Of a stretch of DNA of 6,001 nt, positions 5,967-6,001 are shown one piece after another. The stretch is from CAZJYC01 sp964550165 (GTDB lineage Bacteria > Acidobacteriota > Aminicenantia > Aminicenantales > Aminicenantaceae): positions 1 through 6,001 of the forward strand of contig CAZJYC010000111.1 of assembly GCA_964550165.1 (NCBI GenBank), read 5' to 3'. Below the pieces are notes generated by a model that searched no databases, was not told the DNA's origin, and was given only the letters and a program-made list of their open reading frames with translations. Within the stretch, counting starts at the first letter, position 1. Each line of letters starts with the position of its first letter. A program made the position numbers and the translations under genes.

Positions 5967-6001
5967 GTTTTAAAAAATGCTCCGACATGGGTAAGATAAA
6001 G

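Noticed and set aside
1..6001. Alternative genetic code with TGA as a sense codon
   Set aside because: The kinase gene ends naturally in TGA at the expected C-terminus. Only one gene here has an internal TGA, which a single mutation or error explains more simply.

Overview
The window looks like bacterial chromosome. Base composition is moderate, coding density is high, intergenic gaps are AT-rich, and starts have clear AGGAGG-type ribosome binding sites. A very long Ser/Thr kinase joins an N-terminal zinc ribbon, a single membrane span, a TolB-like module and many TPRs. That architecture is common in Acidobacteriota and candidate phylum Aminicenantes and fits a Gram-negative-type envelope. 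The phylum assignment is inference from gene style only. I see no tRNA, rRNA, CRISPR array, IS element or phage gene.

Layout, left to right. (1) The 3' part of a class I SAM-dependent methyltransferase enters from the left edge on + and ends at 518. (2) A convergent, 1050-residue membrane-anchored Ser/Thr kinase on - fills 580-3732; its best start is a GTG at 3732, not the upstream TTG at 3771. (3) A 172-base AT-rich divergent spacer holds the likely kinase promoter and the ribosome binding site of the next gene. (4) A 67-residue two-span membrane protein of unknown function lies on + at 3905-4108. (5) A short PrmA-like methyltransferase lies on - at 4109-4702; its stop codon abuts the previous gene's stop with no base between. 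(6) A 400-base AT-rich divergent spacer (4703-5102) has plausible promoters for both flanking genes and no convincing gene. (7) A secreted M55-family D-aminopeptidase (DppA-like) lies on + at 5103-5966 and is split by an in-frame TGA at 5541-5543. The last 35 bases hold no recognisable feature.

The genes do not form an operon: each sits alone or faces a neighbour on the opposite strand. The kinase is a candidate transmembrane signalling protein, with a cytoplasmic catalytic domain and extracytoplasmic TolB-like and TPR regions. The D-aminopeptidase carries a signal peptide and would act outside the cytoplasm on D-amino-acid peptides, possibly from peptidoglycan turnover. No functional link between the two can be shown from this sequence.

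The observation most worth a second look is the D-aminopeptidase. All five family metal ligands and the catalytic histidine are intact, but the fifth ligand lies downstream of the TGA, in the same frame. The options are a recent nonsense mutation, a sequence error, or recoding of the TGA. A small hairpin starts at the TGA, but it is a poor match to a bacterial SECIS element, so I favour mutation or error.
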